Under the pieces are notes generated by a model. That model did no database searches, was not told the DNA's origin, and was given only the letters and a program-made list of their open reading frames with translations. Below, one piece after another: positions 51,310-60,288 of a stretch of 64,000 nucleotides of DNA (positions within the stretch are counted from its first letter, which is position 1; every line of letters begins with the position of its first letter). The stretch is from Paraburkholderia kururiensis (GTDB lineage: Bacteria; Pseudomonadota; Gammaproteobacteria; Burkholderiales; Burkholderiaceae): the NCBI RefSeq assembly GCF_034424375.1, contig NZ_CP139965.1:1488001-1552000 (forward strand), read 5' to 3'. Position numbers and translations under genes: made by a program.

Positions 51310-52506
51310 TTAGAACGCCACCGCGATACCGGCCATGCCGACGAACTGCGAGCGCGTGGACGACGGCGTCGAGTTCTGCGAGTCGCCCACCACAGGCGCC
51401 GCGTCCACGATGCTGCCTGCACCCTTCGAGCCGAGCGTCTGGCCCGTGGCGTGCTGGTACGCCTGCACGGCGTAGAGCGTGGTGCGCTTCGAGAGGTGGT
51501 AGGCCTCCTTCAGTGAGTACTGCTGGTAGCGCGCGGCGCTCGAAATGCCGTTCGCCTTCGACGCCATCGTGTACGAGAACGCCGCGGCCATGTCGAATGC
51601 CGGCGTGAAGCGGTACGAGGCGATCGCGCCGTAGGAGTTGAACACCGCCGTGTCGGTGAAGAGCGAGCGGCTGCCCGGCAGGTAGCGCACGTTCGAGTAG
51701 TTCACGCCGACCATCAGGTTGCCGATCGTGTAGTCGCCGGCGGCGGCGATGTGCTGGACCGAGTGCGCCGTCACGTAGCCCTGGTTCACGGCGGAGACCG
51801 CGAAGCTCGCCGTGGACGACGAGTCGAACGCCGGGTTCGTGGTGGAAACCGGGTTCACGTAGGCGTTGTCCATACGCAGGTAGCCGGCCGCGAGGGCGAT
51901 CGGGCCGTTGGCGTAACGCAGCGCGCCGCTGATCGTCTGGCCCTTGCCGGTGCTGCCCGCCACACCGCCCAGCGCGTACATCGCGCTCGCCTGCACGCCG
52001 TACCACAGCGGCGACGTATAGATGAACGAGTTGTTGACGCGGATGGTGGTGTCGAGGCCGTCGTAGTCGCCCGGGTGGGCGCCCGTTGCGCCCGTGAGCC
52101 AGTTGCTCGATGCGAGCGGACCGACGAACTGGTAGTACGGCGTGTACTGGCGGCCCATCGTGAAGGTGCCGTAGTCCTTGTTCTGCAGACCCACGAACGC
52201 CTGGCGGTTGAACAGCAGGCCCGACGACGATGCCGCGCCCGTATTCAGGTCGAAGCCCGCCTGGAGGTCAAAGATCGCGCTGGTGCCGCCGCCCAGGTCT
52301 TCCACGCCCTTGAGGCCGAACTTCGAGGCGTAGAGGTTGCCCTGGCGCAGGTACCAGTTCGAGTGGCCTTTCTGGTTGCTGACGTAGGTGATCGCGTCGT
52401 CGGCCACGCCGTAGAGCGTGACGCTGCTTTGCGCGAGCACGGGGCCGGCGGCGAGCGCGAAGCCGGCGCCCAGCAATGCATTACGGAAGGTATCGCGAGA
52501 AGTCAT
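51310..52506 (-). CDS. Gram-negative trimeric porin (Porin_4 type), second copy
   Basis: A 398-residue porin. Signal peptide with cleavage near VLA-QSS, first strand VTLYGVADDAITYV, the loop-3 region with YGTFTMGRQYTPYYQ, and a C-terminus GMAGIAVAF ending in Phe. GGAG precedes ATG 52506. It differs clearly from the porin at 27777 and has its own terminator. Solute preference cannot be read; its closeness to the quinate locus may be chance. Confidence 0.93.
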   Translation of the reverse strand: MTSRDTFRNALLGAGFALAAGPVLAQSSVTLYGVADDAITYVSNQKGHSNWYLRQGNLYASKFGLKGVEDLGGGTSAIFDLQAGFDLNTGAASSSGLLFNRQAFVGLQNKDYGTFTMGRQYTPYYQFVGPLASSNWLTGATGAHPGDYDGLDTTIRVNNSFIYTSPLWYGVQASAMYALGGVAGSTGKGQTISGALRYANGPIALAAGYLRMDNAYVNPVSTTNPAFDSSSTASFAVSAVNQGYVTAHSVQHIAAAGDYTIGNLMVGVNYSNVRYLPGSRSLFTDTAVFNSYGAIASYRFTPAFDMAAAFSYTMASKANGISSAARYQQYSLKEAYHLSKRTTLYAVQAYQHATGQTLGSKGAGSIVDAAPVVGDSQNSTPSSTRSQFVGMAGIAVAF

Positions 52507-52690
52507 CTTTTATCTCCAGCCTTGGCTTTGTTATGCACGCCGGACGGGCGTGCTGTCTCATCGTTTATAAGAGGAAAACGATTACCTGTTGCGGCACAAA
52601 ACGTGCCTTAAATACTGCGGCAGCTACGGTATAACGATTTACTTTCTCTGTATAGCCGCGTGTGCCCTGATTCCCGAGGGTCGCCATGGT

Positions 52691-54619
52691 TCAGCGGGCC
52701 GCATGGCGGCGCTGCTGCGCCTGGGCCGCAAGGCGAACCGCGGCGTTGGCCGCGCCGTAGCCGTCGTAGCCGCCGCGGCGCTCCACGATTTCCAGCGAGA
52801 AACGCTGGTCCAGCAGTTCCGTATAGGCGTGGAAGAACTCGCCGCCCTGCGCGTCGCGGTCGTACAGGATGTTGTTTTCGTACAACGCGTCGATGGTCTG
52901 ATCGGGCAGCGCGTAGCGGGCGGCGAGGTCGTCGTAGTAGTTGCGCGGAATCTTGAGCAGCGGCAGGCCCCGTGCGACGAAGTGCGGGATGGCGCGGAAG
53001 ATGTCCGCCGTGTGAAAGGCCACGTGGTTCAGGCCCGAGCCGCGATAGGTATGCAGCGCCTCGGCCACGGCGGTGTGGCGATCCACGGATGCGTTGAGCG
53101 CCACGCGCACCGAGCCGTCGCGGCTGCGCAGCGCCCGGCTGCGCACGAGGCCGTACGGATCCGGCACGAGCTGGCCCGGCTCGGGTTCGAAGCCGAACGC
53201 CGTGCGCAGAAACAACACCCACGTATCGAGCGAAGCGGCCGGCAGCGAAAGGCACACGTGATCGATGCCCGCGATGGGGCCGCGCGCTGCCTCGTTCGCC
53301 GAGCGGTCGGCGAGCACGAAGTCCGCTTCGAACAGCGTGGGTTCGTCGGGCGTTTCGTCCACGAAATAGTTGAGGCTGCCGTCGGGCGCCTGCACGGCGG
53401 GCAACACGCGCTCGTTCGGGCCGACTCGTCCGGAGAACGGCGCGTAGCCGAAGCCCGCTGCACGTTGGAAGGCGAGCCTGGCGTCGTTCACACGGAACGC
53501 CGAGGCGCACAGCGACAGGCCGTGCTGCTGGAAGAACGCGCTCGCGAACGAGTCAGCTTCGGCGTTGAGCACGATGGACGCATCGCCGTGCTGGAACAGT
53601 TCGACGTCTTTCGAACGATGCCGGCCGGTCTGGCGGAAACCCAGCTTGCCGAGCCAGTCGGCCAGATGTGCGCGGGCCGTGTCGTCCACGGCGAATTCGA
53701 GGAACTGGAAGCCGACGTGCGCCGGCGCGGCGGGCGGCTCGAAGAGTGCGACGGCAGCGTCGCCGCCGGCGTGTCGCGCTTCACCGCCCGCCTGTGCGGC
53801 CTTCATCGCGCCGCGCGTCTGCTCTTCGAGCAACAGCAGCGACCGATAGCCGTCCGCGGCCGTGGTGGCGGTGGGCGCCGCGCGAAAACCGTCGTTGAAA
53901 ATTTCGAGCGACAGCGGCCCCGTGTAGCCGGCCTCCACCACGCGCGCGGTAAAGCCCGCCAGATCGAAGTCGCCCTGGCCCGGGAAGCAGCGGTAATGGC
54001 GGCTCCATTCGAGCACGTCCATGGCGAGCTTCGGCGCGTCCGCAATCTGCACGAACGCGATGCGCTCGCCGGGGATCGCAGCGATCTCGTCCACGCTGTC
54101 GCCGATGGCGAGCGTATGAAAGCTGTCGAGCACGAGCCCGAGGTTCGGATGATTCACCGCATCCACGAGCCGCCACGCGTGGCGATACGAATTCACGTGC
54201 CGGCCCCACGCCAGCGCCTCGTAGCCCGCATACACGCCGGCCTGCTGCGCGGCGAGCGCGAGCGCGCCGAGCTGGTCGGCAATGAGCGCATCGTCGCGAA
54301 TCGTGTCCGGCGAAGCGCTGCTGCACACGAGGATGCGGTTCGTGCCCAGCTCGTGCATCAGATCGAACTTGCGCTTCGCGCGTTCGAGGTTGCGCGCAAG
54401 CCGCTCGCCGCTCACGCCCTCGAAGTCGCGAAACGGCTGGAACAGCGTGATCTCGAGCCCGAGGTCGGCGGCGATGCGACGCACGTCGGCGGGCGAGCCG
54501 TCGAAGTAGAGCAGATCGTTCTCGAAGATTTCGATGCCGTCGAAGCCGGCCGCCTGAATGGCGGTCAGTTTTTCGATGAGCGTGCCGCTCATGGAGACGG
54601 TGGCAATCGAACGCTGCAT
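52691..54619 (-). CDS. quiC: 3-dehydroshikimate dehydratase, QuiC type (fused to HPPD-like domain)
   Basis: Converts 3-dehydroshikimate to protocatechuate. The 642-residue protein has two domains. The N-terminal TIM barrel (1-275) carries the metal ligands Glu134, Asp165, Gln191 and Glu239 (GYEALAWG, VLDSFH, FVQIAD, SLEIFND). The C-terminal vicinal-oxygen-chelate half (about 300-635) is 4-hydroxyphenylpyruvate-dioxygenase-like and keeps a candidate His454, His532, Glu610 triad. The start at 54619 has AGGAG upstream. It is divergent from aroQ-aroE-MFS, the rest of the quinate/shikimate pathway. What the second domain does is not established. Confidence 0.92.
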   Translation of the reverse strand: MQRSIATVSMSGTLIEKLTAIQAAGFDGIEIFENDLLYFDGSPADVRRIAADLGLEITLFQPFRDFEGVSGERLARNLERAKRKFDLMHELGTNRILVCSSASPDTIRDDALIADQLGALALAAQQAGVYAGYEALAWGRHVNSYRHAWRLVDAVNHPNLGLVLDSFHTLAIGDSVDEIAAIPGERIAFVQIADAPKLAMDVLEWSRHYRCFPGQGDFDLAGFTARVVEAGYTGPLSLEIFNDGFRAAPTATTAADGYRSLLLLEEQTRGAMKAAQAGGEARHAGGDAAVALFEPPAAPAHVGFQFLEFAVDDTARAHLADWLGKLGFRQTGRHRSKDVELFQHGDASIVLNAEADSFASAFFQQHGLSLCASAFRVNDARLAFQRAAGFGYAPFSGRVGPNERVLPAVQAPDGSLNYFVDETPDEPTLFEADFVLADRSANEAARGPIAGIDHVCLSLPAASLDTWVLFLRTAFGFEPEPGQLVPDPYGLVRSRALRSRDGSVRVALNASVDRHTAVAEALHTYRGSGLNHVAFHTADIFRAIPHFVARGLPLLKIPRNYYDDLAARYALPDQTIDALYENNILYDRDAQGGEFFHAYTELLDQRFSLEIVERRGGYDGYGAANAAVRLAAQAQQRRHAAR

Positions 54620-54965
54620 GCAAGGCTCCTGCGGGCACACGGAGAGGGACGAAAAGTTGGGACGAAATGGATGCAGACGGTCTGAGATCCGCACCTGCTC
54701 CAGCGGCACCGTGCGATGAGCGCACGCACCGTTGCGCCGCACCATCGAACGTTCCATTTGTATCTGTCTGGTACACCATTGCTGCGCGGAAAAGGCTATT
54801 GCAATGGATTCGAGGCGGAGTTTATCCAAACTAACTAGATCGTACAAATTATCGAAAACCCCCAAAGACACCTGCGGCATTCCGGCGCACACTGCGCGTC
54901 AGGCTGGAGAAGCGTGTGCATCGCCGCCGCGCTTTCCGGCGCCTTCCTGACATAGAGGGGTCTTG
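54620..54965. promoter_or_regulatory. Divergent quiC/aroQ promoter region
   Basis: A 346-bp spacer without a gene, with an AT-rich core (54750-54860). An inverted pair ATTTGTA (54756-54762) and TACAAAT (54843-54849) brackets it, and GTACA recurs next to both arms (CTGGTACACC, ATCGTACAAA). These are candidate operators for the TetR-type regulator at 57799. Confidence 0.4.
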
Positions 54966-55421
54966 ATGAGTTTTGCGTCGGTACTGGTCCTCAACGGGCC
55001 GAACCTGAATCTGCTCGGCACGCGCGAGCCGCATATCTATGGAGCGGAAACGCTCGAGGACGTCGCGCGCCGCTGCCGCGAAGCGGGCGAGCGCCTGGGT
55101 CTTGCCGTGGACTTTCGCCAGTCGAACGCCGAGCATCAACTGATCGACTGGCTGCACGAAACGCGCTCGGCCGTGCAGGGCATCGTGATCAACCCGGCCG
55201 CGTACACGCACACGTCGGTGGCCATTGCGGATGCGCTCTCGGCAGTCGCGAAGCCCGTGATCGAAGTGCACATCTCGAACGTGCATCGCCGCGAGGCGTT
55301 CCGGCACCACTCGTTCGTTTCGGCCGGCGCCGAAGCCGTGATCTGCGGATGCGGAACCGACGGCTACGTTTTCGCGCTGGAGCGCATGGCCACCATTTTG
55401 AAGAACAAAGGCAAGCAATGA
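54966..55421 (+). CDS. aroQ: Type II 3-dehydroquinate dehydratase
   Basis: Converts 3-dehydroquinate to 3-dehydroshikimate. 151 residues, the usual type II size. LVLNGPNLNLLGTREPHIYG with the catalytic lid Arg/Tyr, NPAAYTHTSVAIADAL and EVHISNVHRREAFRHHS with the active-site His are all present. AGAGGGG precedes ATG 54966. Its stop overlaps the aroE start (ATGA at 55418). In this locus it works in quinate catabolism and need not be the biosynthetic copy. Confidence 0.94.
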   Translation: MSFASVLVLNGPNLNLLGTREPHIYGAETLEDVARRCREAGERLGLAVDFRQSNAEHQLIDWLHETRSAVQGIVINPAAYTHTSVAIADALSAVAKPVIEVHISNVHRREAFRHHSFVSAGAEAVICGCGTDGYVFALERMATILKNKGKQ

Positions 55422-56272
55422 GCACGTCGTCGTTTCTGATCGGCCTGATTGGCGCGGGTATCGGAGGGTCGCTGAGTCCGGCCATGCATGAAGAGGAAGG
55501 GCGGCAGCTCGGTCTCAATTACGTGTACCGCCGCATCGACCTCGACGTGCTCAAGCTCGACGCGTCGGCGCTGCCCGAACTGCTCGCGAGCGCGGAGCGT
55601 CTCGGCTACAACGGCCTGAACGTCACGTTTCCCTGCAAGCAGGCCATCATTCCGCTGCTGCACGAACTTTCCGACGATGCCCGCGCGCTCGGCGCCGTGA
55701 ACACCGTGCTGCTGAAGGACGGCAAGCGCATCGGCCACAACACCGACTGGTCCGGCTTCGCGCGCGCGTTCCGGCGCGGTTTGCCGGACGTGTCGCTCGA
55801 ACGCGTGGTGCAGCTCGGTGCGGGCGGCGCGGGCGCCGCCGTAGCGCATGCCGCGCTGATGATGGGCGCACGCACGCTGACGCTCTTCGACGTCGACAAG
55901 GAACGCGCCAGCGCGCTCGCCGCCGACCTGCAGGCGCGCTTTCCGCAGGCCACCGTCACGGCCGGCGGCGTGCTGGGCGACGCGCTCGCGCAGGCGAACG
56001 GTCTGATCCACGCCACGCCCACCGGCATGGCGAAGCTGCCTGGCCTGCCGCTGCCGGCGCATCTGCTGCACAGCGGGCTGTGGGTGACCGACATCGTCTA
56101 CTTCCCGATTCGCACGGCGCTCATCGAGGCCGCCGAGGCGGCCGGCTGCCGCACGCTCTCGGGCGGCGGCATGGCGGTGTATCAGGCGGTCGACGCGTTC
56201 GGCCTCTTCACGGGCCGCGAGCCCGACGCCGAGCGGATGTACCGGCACTTCCAGTCGCTGCTGAACCGCTGA
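55418..56272 (+). CDS. aroE: Shikimate/quinate dehydrogenase
   Basis: A 284-residue dehydrogenase of the AroE/YdiB/QuiA family. Substrate loop GAGIGGSLSPAMHEEEG, catalytic Lys in NVTFPCKQAI and Asp in HNTDWSGF. The nucleotide fold GAGGAGAAVAHA is followed by FDVDKERA, where an acidic residue after the second strand favours NAD over NADP. It probably oxidises quinate and/or shikimate at the start of the pathway. The start is coupled to aroQ by ATGA overlap. Confidence 0.92.
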   Translation: MSTSSFLIGLIGAGIGGSLSPAMHEEEGRQLGLNYVYRRIDLDVLKLDASALPELLASAERLGYNGLNVTFPCKQAIIPLLHELSDDARALGAVNTVLLKDGKRIGHNTDWSGFARAFRRGLPDVSLERVVQLGAGGAGAAVAHAALMMGARTLTLFDVDKERASALAADLQARFPQATVTAGGVLGDALAQANGLIHATPTGMAKLPGLPLPAHLLHSGLWVTDIVYFPIRTALIEAAEAAGCRTLSGGGMAVYQAVDAFGLFTGREPDAERMYRHFQSLLNR

Positions 56273-56363
56273 GGACGCCGCCGTCTTTCACGCTCAGCAG
56301 CGCCCACCGGTACGCACCCACGCTCACTACAACAACATCGTTCGAATACACCAGGAGACAACC

Positions 56364-57740
56364 ATGTCCGGATCGACCCAAACTGGCGATGAGCCTCTGA
56401 TGCCCGCCGCCCGCACGTCCGTCGGCACCATGCGGCGTTCGAAAGCACGCTATCGCATTCTGGCGCTGCTCGCCTTCGGCACGATGATCAACTACCTCGA
56501 CCGCACGGTGCTCGGCATCGCCGCGCCGCAGCTTACGAAGGAGCTGGGTATCGGCGCTGCGCTGATGGGGCTGATCTTCTCGGCGTTCTCGTGGAGCTAC
56601 GTCGCGGCGCAGATTCCGGGCGGCCTCTTTCTGGACCGCTTCGGCAGCCGCGTCACGTATTACCTTTCGATGACGCTGTGGTCGGTGTTCACGCTGCTGC
56701 AGGGCTTCGTGGGCGGTGTGGGCGCGTTGTTCGCGTGCCGGCTGGGACTGGGCGTGACGGAAGCGCCGTGCTTTCCGACCAACAGCCGCGTGGTCGCGAC
56801 GTGGTTCCCGCAGCGCGAGCGCGCCATGGCGACGGGCACGTACACGGTGGGCGAGTACATCGGCCTCGCGTTCTTCAGTCCGTTCCTGTTCGCATTGATG
56901 GGCGCCTTCGGCTGGCGTTCGCTGTTCTACGTGGTGGGCGGCGTGGGCATCGTGTTCGGCGGCATCTGGTGGCTGTTCTATCGCGAGCCGCGCGAGCATC
57001 CGGCGGCCAACCAGGCGGAACTCGATTACATCGAAGCGGGCGGCGGTCTCACGCATCGCAAGCCGGCCGATGCCGCGGCACAGAATGCGCGCGCTGCAAG
57101 CGAAGGCAAGAAGGGCGGCTTCGAGTGGCGCACCATCGGACGCCTGCTCAAGCACCGGCAGCTCACGGGCATTTGTCTCGGCCAGTTTGCGGGCAACTCC
57201 ACGCTCGTGTTCTTCCTCACGTGGTTCCCGACCTACCTCGCCACCGAACGTCACATGGGGTGGCTCAAGATCGGCTTCTTCGCGATCATGCCGTTCATTG
57301 CAGCGTCCGTCGGCGTGATGTTCGGCGGCACGTTGTCGGACTGGCTGCTGCGTCGGGGCAAGTCGGCGAACGTGGCGCGCAAGCTGCCGATCATTGCCGG
57401 CCTGCTGCTCGCGTCCACCATCGTGCTGGCCAACTACGTCCAGAGCAACGTGACGGTGATCGTGATTCTCTCGGTGGCGTTCTTCGCGCAGGGGATGGCG
57501 GCGCTCGGCTGGACGCTCGTGTCCGACATCGCGCCGGACGGCCTGCTCGGCGTGACGGGCGGCATCTTCAACTTTGCCGCGAACCTCGCCGGCATCATCA
57601 CGCCGCTCGCGGTGGGCTTCATCGTGTCGGCCACGGGGTCGTTCGTCGGCGCGCTCGCGTTCATCGGCGTGATCGCGTTGATCGGCGCGCTGTCTTATAT
57701 CTTCGTGGTGGGGGACATCAAGCGCATCGTGCTCGACTGA
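56364..57740 (+). CDS. MFS transporter, anion:cation symporter (GudP/ExuT-like), probable quinate/shikimate uptake
   Basis: A 458-residue MFS carrier with 12 helices. TMINYLDRTVLGIAAPQL in helix 1, GLFLDRFGSRVTYYLSM in loop 2-3 and GLGVTEAPCFPTNSRVVATW in helix 4 match the ACS family of sugar-acid importers. AGGAGA precedes ATG 56364. The third gene of the aroQ operon, it most likely imports quinate or shikimate. A bidirectional terminator follows. Confidence 0.9.
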   Translation: MSGSTQTGDEPLMPAARTSVGTMRRSKARYRILALLAFGTMINYLDRTVLGIAAPQLTKELGIGAALMGLIFSAFSWSYVAAQIPGGLFLDRFGSRVTYYLSMTLWSVFTLLQGFVGGVGALFACRLGLGVTEAPCFPTNSRVVATWFPQRERAMATGTYTVGEYIGLAFFSPFLFALMGAFGWRSLFYVVGGVGIVFGGIWWLFYREPREHPAANQAELDYIEAGGGLTHRKPADAAAQNARAASEGKKGGFEWRTIGRLLKHRQLTGICLGQFAGNSTLVFFLTWFPTYLATERHMGWLKIGFFAIMPFIAASVGVMFGGTLSDWLLRRGKSANVARKLPIIAGLLLASTIVLANYVQSNVTVIVILSVAFFAQGMAALGWTLVSDIAPDGLLGVTGGIFNFAANLAGIITPLAVGFIVSATGSFVGALAFIGVIALIGALSYIFVVGDIKRIVLD

Positions 57741-57765
57741 ATTCGAACGGACGCGCGGTAAAGAG

Positions 57766-57795
57766 CAGGGGCCCGAACGGGCCCCTGTTTATTTG
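57766..57795. terminator. Bidirectional terminator between MFS and TetR genes
   Basis: A 10-bp stem CAGGGGCCCG (57766-57775) and CGGGCCCCTG (57778-57787) with TTTATTTG following on the plus strand and CTCTTTA on the minus strand. It lies between converging genes. Confidence 0.85.
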
Positions 57796-57798
57796 TGG

Positions 57799-58497
57799 TC
57801 AGGCTTCCTTGCGCACGAACCGCAGCACGGCATCGGCGATCATCTCGCGATGCCGCGCGCGTAGCCGTGGATGCGACGGATCGCGACCGAACGCGCTGCC
57901 GAACGTATAGCGGTTCGCCACGCGGTGAAAGCAGAGCGAACTGATGAGCAGATGCAGGTCGATGGCGTCGATGTCGGGACGGAACTGGCCCGCCGCCACG
58001 CCGCGCGCAAGCAGGTCTTCGATGGTACGAATGACGCTCGCGTTGCGGCTCTTGAACGACTTCAACTGTTCGATGTATTTCGCGCCGTGAATGTTTTCGA
58101 TGGACACGAGCCGCACGAAGTCGCGGTGCCGGTCGTGATAGTCGAAGGTGAATTCCACGAGCTTGCGCAGCCCTTCGGTGGGATCCAGTTCGCTGATGGG
58201 CAGGTCCTGCTCCAGCGTGCGGATGTCGCCGTACACCTTTTCCAGCACCGCCTCGTACAACCCTTCCTTGCTGCCGAAGTAGTAGTAGAGCATGCGCTTG
58301 GTGGTGTTCGTGCGCTCCGCAATGGCGTCCACGCGAGCGCCGGAGAGGCCCATCGACGAAAACTCCTGGGTGGCGACCTCGAGGATGTTGCGCTTCGTCT
58401 GTTCAGGATCGTACTTGCGGCGGGCTTCGGACGGCGTGCCGTCGGTTTCGGGCGCGGCGACCCTGCTTGCCTTTTTCATTGTGCGTTTCACGGGCAT
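57799..58497 (-). CDS. TetR-family transcriptional regulator
   Basis: A 232-residue regulator. HTH: KRNILEVATQEFSSMGLSGA then RTNTTKRMLYYYFGSKEGLY, in residues 34-85. The C-terminal domain is of the TetR_C type seen with aromatic and shikimate-pathway regulators. The N-terminal 30 residues are basic. ATG 58497 is used; ATG 58479 is also possible. Its position beside the aroQ-aroE-MFS operon makes it the likely local repressor (QuiR-like), an inference. Confidence 0.87.
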   Translation of the reverse strand: MPVKRTMKKASRVAAPETDGTPSEARRKYDPEQTKRNILEVATQEFSSMGLSGARVDAIAERTNTTKRMLYYYFGSKEGLYEAVLEKVYGDIRTLEQDLPISELDPTEGLRKLVEFTFDYHDRHRDFVRLVSIENIHGAKYIEQLKSFKSRNASVIRTIEDLLARGVAAGQFRPDIDAIDLHLLISSLCFHRVANRYTFGSAFGRDPSHPRLRARHREMIADAVLRFVRKEA

Positions 58498-58684
58498 GGA
58501 CGGGGCATTCTAGCATGGTGAAAAACGCCGTCCGGCAAGCATTTGCGCGGTCGCAGGCCGGTGTTTTGCGGCTTGCCGGCAGCTGGCGAATGCTCGAGCC
58601 GAAGGGTGAGCAGACGGCCTTGTCGATAGTCGCGAAAGACGGTGCGTACGGCACGGCATCGTCCGAAAATCGATTGCCGGGCGG

Positions 58685-59953
58685 TCAACGTCTGCGGTCG
58701 GCGAACGCGTCGCGTGCCTGCATCGCCGTGTAGGTGAGCTGCGCGGCGGCAAGCCCGACAAGCCCGTACGCCCGCGTGAGGCCGAACGCCGCGAACGCCT
58801 CGGGCACGGCACGCTCGCCCGTGATGGCCGCCGCCAGCAGCTCGCCGGATACCGTCGTGGGCGCCATGCCGTGTCCGCCGAAACCCACCGCGTACCAGAC
58901 GCCGTCGGTGCTTCGCCCGATCTGCGGCATCTTGTGACGCGCGTAGCTCATGAGCCCGCCCCAGGCGTAATCGATCCGCACGTCGTGCAGTTGCGGATAC
59001 ACCCTCAGCAGATCGCGCCGGAGCAGCCGCGCGATGGCCTCGGGCTCGCGCTCCCGCACCGAAATGCGACCGCCCCACAGAATGCGCGTGTCGCGCAGCG
59101 GCCGGTAGTAGTCGAACGCGAAGCGCGTGTCGTAGACGGCGCTTTCGCAGGCGATGGCGTCGGCGAGCCGCGCGCCGAGCGGTGTGGTCGCCATCACGTA
59201 GGTCGCGATGGGCAGCACCGCGCGCTCCACGCGCCGGTAGACACGCCGCGCGTAGCCGCCGCCCGCCATCACGACGTGCTGCGCCTCGATCTCGCCTTCC
59301 GCGGTCTGCACCACATAGCTGCTGCCTTCGCGGCGCAGGCCTCGCACCGGCGACTGCTCGTAGATCCGCGCACCGCCCGCAACGGCGGCCTGCGCCACGC
59401 CGAGCACGTATTTGAGCGGATGAAAGTGGAACGCGTTGCGCTCGAAGAGACCGCCGTGATAGCGCGTGGTTTTGAGGCGCGCGGCAAGTTCGGCTGCGCT
59501 GAGCGGCTCCCAATCCACGCCGAACGACGTCTTCATCAGCCGGCGCTGCGCGTCGAGCCGCGCCGGGTCGTCGAACCAGTTTGCGAGGATCACGCCGGCG
59601 TCGGTTGCGTCGCAGTCGATCGCATAGCGGCGGATGCGCTCGCGCATCAAGTCCACGGCCGACGTCGTGAGCGCGTAAAGCTCGCGCGCGCGGGGCGCGC
59701 CGAGAATGCGCAGCAGCTCCGCGCAATCCAGGCTGTAGCCGCCGAACACGAAACCGCCGTTGCGCCCCGACGCGCCGAAGCCCACCTGCTTTGCCTCCAG
59801 CACGACGACGTCGCGCACCCCGCGCTCCACGAGCCCGAGCGCCGTGGACAGTCCCGCGAGCCCGCCACCGACGATGCAGACCGCGGCGCTATGCCGGCCA
59901 GCAAGCTGCGGTCGTGCGGGGCGGGTGACGGTGGCTTCGTAATAGCTTTGCAT
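58685..59953 (-). CDS. FAD-dependent amine oxidoreductase (DAO family, PuuB-like)
   Basis: A flavoprotein of 422 residues from ATG 59953 (MQSYYEAT), the usual N-terminus of gamma-glutamylputrescine-oxidase-like enzymes. FAD fold AVCIVGGGLAGLSTALGLVE, then GFGASGRNGGFVFGGYSLD, and the C-terminal MPQIGRSTDGVWYAVGFGGH. ATG 60028 would add 25 residues; the frame reaches 60115. Neighbours give no polyamine context, so substrate is open (a secondary or primary amine). Confidence 0.85.
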   Translation of the reverse strand: MQSYYEATVTRPARPQLAGRHSAAVCIVGGGLAGLSTALGLVERGVRDVVVLEAKQVGFGASGRNGGFVFGGYSLDCAELLRILGAPRARELYALTTSAVDLMRERIRRYAIDCDATDAGVILANWFDDPARLDAQRRLMKTSFGVDWEPLSAAELAARLKTTRYHGGLFERNAFHFHPLKYVLGVAQAAVAGGARIYEQSPVRGLRREGSSYVVQTAEGEIEAQHVVMAGGGYARRVYRRVERAVLPIATYVMATTPLGARLADAIACESAVYDTRFAFDYYRPLRDTRILWGGRISVREREPEAIARLLRRDLLRVYPQLHDVRIDYAWGGLMSYARHKMPQIGRSTDGVWYAVGFGGHGMAPTTVSGELLAAAITGERAVPEAFAAFGLTRAYGLVGLAAAQLTYTAMQARDAFADRRR

Positions 59954-60094
59954 GGCGAAGACAGGAAGGCGTAGGCGGAAGGCATCGGTTAGAACGAGCC
60001 GGCGCGGGTACTGCGATTGCTCAATCATGCACGAGGCTCGCACTTCGCGCGCGGCCGTCGGCACTCCACCAGGCAGTATCGTGCAGCAGCGCAC

Positions 60095-60120
60095 ATTGCA
60101 TGCATGAGTGGACATGCAAT
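60095..60120. promoter_or_regulatory. Inverted repeat between amine oxidoreductase and PBP genes
   Basis: ATTGCATG (60095-60102) and CATGCAAT (60113-60120) are perfect inverted copies with a 10-bp spacer, in the 335-bp divergent region. A possible operator; no regulator is adjacent. Confidence 0.4.
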
Positions 60121-60217
60121 CCGGTGCCGCGCACGAGTGTGTTGTGGCCGCGCGACTGATGTGAAGCGGTGTTTGTCCGTATTTCCCGAAGTCTGAACGC
60201 GCGAGCTAGACTGCTAA

Positions 60218-60253
60218 AAAGTGCAGCTTGAAAGTGCAGTCTGAAAAGTGCAG
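60218..60253. repeat. Three AAAGTGCAG direct repeats upstream of the PBP gene
   Basis: AAAGTGCAG occurs at 60218-60226, 60231-60239 and 60245-60253, spaced 13 and 14 bp. They end 36 bases before the PBP start, so they lie in its promoter or 5' leader. Confidence 0.6.
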
Positions 60254-60288
60254 TGCAGCGATCTGGCCAACGCCAGGGAGAAGCCGCC

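Noticed and set aside
51122..52006. Long upstream extension of the small lipoprotein frame
   Set aside because: It runs through the porin gene in another frame; the lipobox start at 51121 has a clear ribosome site.
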